Shown here: piece by piece, positions 56,651-57,889 of the stretch
Position numbering within the stretch: position 1 is the stretch's first letter
How the letters are laid out: each line of letters opens with the position of its first letter
Origin: Pseudomonas fluorescens
GTDB lineage: Bacteria; Pseudomonadota; Gammaproteobacteria; Pseudomonadales; Pseudomonadaceae
Length of the DNA stretch: 57,889 nucleotides
Assembly: GCF_902497895.1 (NCBI RefSeq)
Contig: NZ_CABVHQ010000037.1
Location: 1-57,889 of the forward strand
Direction of reading: 5' to 3'
The notes under the pieces: generated by a model
Databases searched by the model: none
What the model was told of the DNA's origin: nothing
What the model saw: only the letters and a program-made list of their open reading frames with translations
Translations under genes and position numbers: made by a program

Positions 56651-56781
56651 GTAGCAGCTGCCGAAGGCTGCGTTCGGCTGCGCAGCAGTCGCAAATCCTG
56701 CTTGCACGGTTTGTTTAAAATACCGCAGTGCCTGATTTTACGACTGCTGCGCAGCCGAACGCAGGCTTTGCCAGCTGCTAC
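56651..56781. repeat. Large quasi-palindromic repeat, copy 3
   Basis: It matches copy 2 almost base for base over 131 bp in the same orientation. Its left flank (CCCCAATG, TCAATTAAGGAG, GTTCAGCACTGTCCCC) is the inverse of the right flank of copy 2. A fragment of the family C repeat (CAAGTCCCCTCGCCACA) follows at about 56846. The 350-bp gap 56584-56933 holds nothing else. Confidence 0.88.
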
Positions 56782-56933
56782 GGTTCGCATAAGCATTGGG
56801 GCTTGCCAGCATTGCGACTGCTGCGCAGCCGAGCGGGAGCAAGTCCCCTCGCCACAGTTGGGAACTCGCATCTGTCATCATCCTGTCATGCCTGCGTCAT
56901 AACCTCGCGCCCATCTCAATCAAGGAGCGCGAT

Positions 56934-57395
56934 ATGCACCTCACCCGTTTAACCGCTCTGGCGGCGCTGATGATCAGTGGCCTGGCCAGTGCCGAAGTTC
57001 ATGTGCAAGGCCCGGTGGAATACGGGGTTTTCGAAGGCCCGAAAGCCGAGTTGCAGTCGGGTGAGCGGGTGTTGCGCCGCAGCAACGAACAGATCGAACA
57101 GACGGAAATTGTCCCGGCGAAACTGGGCACCAAGTTTGGCCTGCGTTATCAGCTGTCCGGCAAAGTCGCTGAAGACCAGCCGTTGACCTTGCTTTACTTC
57201 ACGCCGGGCATCCGCACCCCGGATGGCCAGCGCCACGATAAATTCGAAGTGACCCAGAAACTGGTGCCCGGCGCACCCCAGGACGTGATGGCCTACGAAT
57301 TCACCGAGCGCCACGAAGTGATCCCCGGCGAGTGGCGCTTCATGGTATTCCAGGGCGACCGGTTATTGGCGCAACAGCGGTTTACCGTGCGTTGA
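56934..57395 (+). CDS. DUF3859-type exported protein
   Basis: The 153-aa product has a signal peptide ending GLASA (residue 21) and a single beta-rich domain with VEYGVFEG, AKLGTKFGLRYQLSGKV, LYFTPGIRTPDGQ and IPGEWRFMVFQGDRLLAQQR, as in DUF3859. Function is unknown; it is probably periplasmic. AAGGAG lies before ATG 56934. Confidence 0.87.
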   Translation: MHLTRLTALAALMISGLASAEVHVQGPVEYGVFEGPKAELQSGERVLRRSNEQIEQTEIVPAKLGTKFGLRYQLSGKVAEDQPLTLLYFTPGIRTPDGQRHDKFEVTQKLVPGAPQDVMAYEFTERHEVIPGEWRFMVFQGDRLLAQQRFTVR

Positions 57396-57426
57396 GTCGT
57401 CGCAGACCTCGGTGTGAAACAGGCAA

Positions 57427-57456
57427 AAAAAACGGCACCAGCGGGTGCCGTTTTTT
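57427..57456. terminator. Bidirectional terminator before fabB
   Basis: AAAAAACGGCACC and GGTGCCGTTTTTT form a 13-bp stem around AGCG, between the convergent DUF3859 and fabB genes. Confidence 0.92.
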
Positions 57457-57466
57457 CATGGACAGA

Positions 57467-57889
57467 TTACTTGCCCTGCCAGCGCTTCAGGACCAGGGTG
57501 GCATTGGTGCCACCGAAGCCGAAGCTGTTGCTCATCACGTTGTTGAGGGTGACGTTCTCGCGGGTCTTGGTCAGGATCGGCATGTCAGCGACGGCCGGGT
57601 CCAGCTCGTCGATGTTGGCCGAGCCGGCCATGAAGTTGCCTTCCATCATCAGCATGCAGTAGATCGCTTCATGAACGCCGGCGGCGCCCAGGGAGTGACC
57701 CGACAGGCTCTTGGTGGAGCTGATGGCCGGGGCCTTGTCGCCGAACACTTCGCGAACACCTTCCATCTCCTTGGAATCACCGACCGGGGTCGAGGTGCCG
57801 TGAGTGTTCAGGTAGTCGATCGGGCCATCGACGGTGGACAGGGCCATCTGCATGCAGCGGATGGCGCCTTCACCGCTTGGCGCGACCAT
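57467..57889 (-). CDS. fabB: 3-oxoacyl-ACP synthase I FabB (3' part)
   Basis: FabB elongates acyl-ACP and is needed for unsaturated fatty acids. Only the last 140 residues are in the window; the gene continues past 57889. Visible are DYLNTHGTSTPVGDSKEMEG (first catalytic His), STKSLSGHSLGAAGVHEAIY (Lys and second His) and NSFGFGGTNATLVLKRW. MVAPSGEGAIRCMQMAL fits FabB rather than FabF. In pseudomonads fabA lies upstream; that cannot be seen here. Confidence 0.93.
   Translation of the reverse strand: MVAPSGEGAIRCMQMALSTVDGPIDYLNTHGTSTPVGDSKEMEGVREVFGDKAPAISSTKSLSGHSLGAAGVHEAIYCMLMMEGNFMAGSANIDELDPAVADMPILTKTRENVTLNNVMSNSFGFGGTNATLVLKRWQGK

Overview
The window is a GC-rich (roughly 60 %) chromosomal segment of a Pseudomonas of the fluorescens/putida lineage. 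This rests on gene order (ccmABCDEFGHI; gcl-hyi-glxR-ttuD-pyk next to a urea transporter; sdhCDAB-sucAB-lpd-sucCD divergent from gltA; yjcH-actP beside a betaine-binding protein), on protein sequences typical of the genus, and on dense intergenic REP/BIME repeats with a REP-associated transposase. No prophage, plasmid, CRISPR array, rRNA or tRNA gene was recognised. Nearly everything is chromosomal core; the unusual material is intergenic.

Layout. 1-9.6 kb: a FliK-like hook-length protein and a free FlhB-type cytoplasmic domain (minus strand) divergent from the complete cytochrome c maturation operon ccmABCDEFGHI plus a small lipoprotein. 9.6-14 kb: an orphan antitoxin-like helix-turn-helix gene with a pentanucleotide repeat upstream, a Rid-family protein lacking the family arginine, the sulfate-binding protein Sbp, a voltage-gated-type ion channel carrying a zinc ribbon, and a urea transporter. 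14-21.5 kb: the glyoxylate-to-pyruvate pathway (Gcl, Hyi, GlxR, TtuD, Pyk) on the minus strand, divergent from a GlcG-like gene across two identical TTGTATACAA palindromes. 21.5-24 kb: a RAYT transposase between two REP pairs, a TetR regulator and a DUF808 membrane protein. 24-29 kb: an exported alpha/beta hydrolase overlapping an MlaA-like gene, a small membrane protein and a membrane-bound GH17 glucan enzyme. 29-33 kb: betX, yjcH-actP, then a gene-free kilobase occupied by a roughly 690-bp long inverted repeat. 33-46 kb: gltA divergent from the TCA operons. 46-57.9 kb: brnQ, DUF599 and MAPEG membrane proteins, an alanine-rich lipoprotein, two overlapping hotdog thioesterases, htpG, dienelactone hydrolase, pirin, OsmC, an exported amidohydrolase, a DUF3859 protein and the 3' part of fabB.

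Functional links. gcl-hyi-glxR-ttuD-pyk turns glyoxylate into pyruvate; ribosome-binding regions of glxR and ttuD contain A-rich motifs matching the Hfq/Crc target AANAANAA, as does that of yjcH-actP, suggesting shared catabolite repression. The gltA/sdh/suc block supplies most of the TCA cycle from two divergent sigma70-type promoters.

The most unusual signals are repeats: (i) the 691-bp inverted-repeat element at 32221-32911 with nested hairpins and tandem repeats; (ii) a 131-156-bp quasi-palindrome present three times, whose core is inverted relative to a shared flank in two copies; (iii) a MITE-like element with about 38-bp terminal inverted repeats at 55365-55526 and a solo end at 28933-28968; (iv) the RAYT gene with its REP pairs. 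All calls come from reading the sequence; no database search was run.
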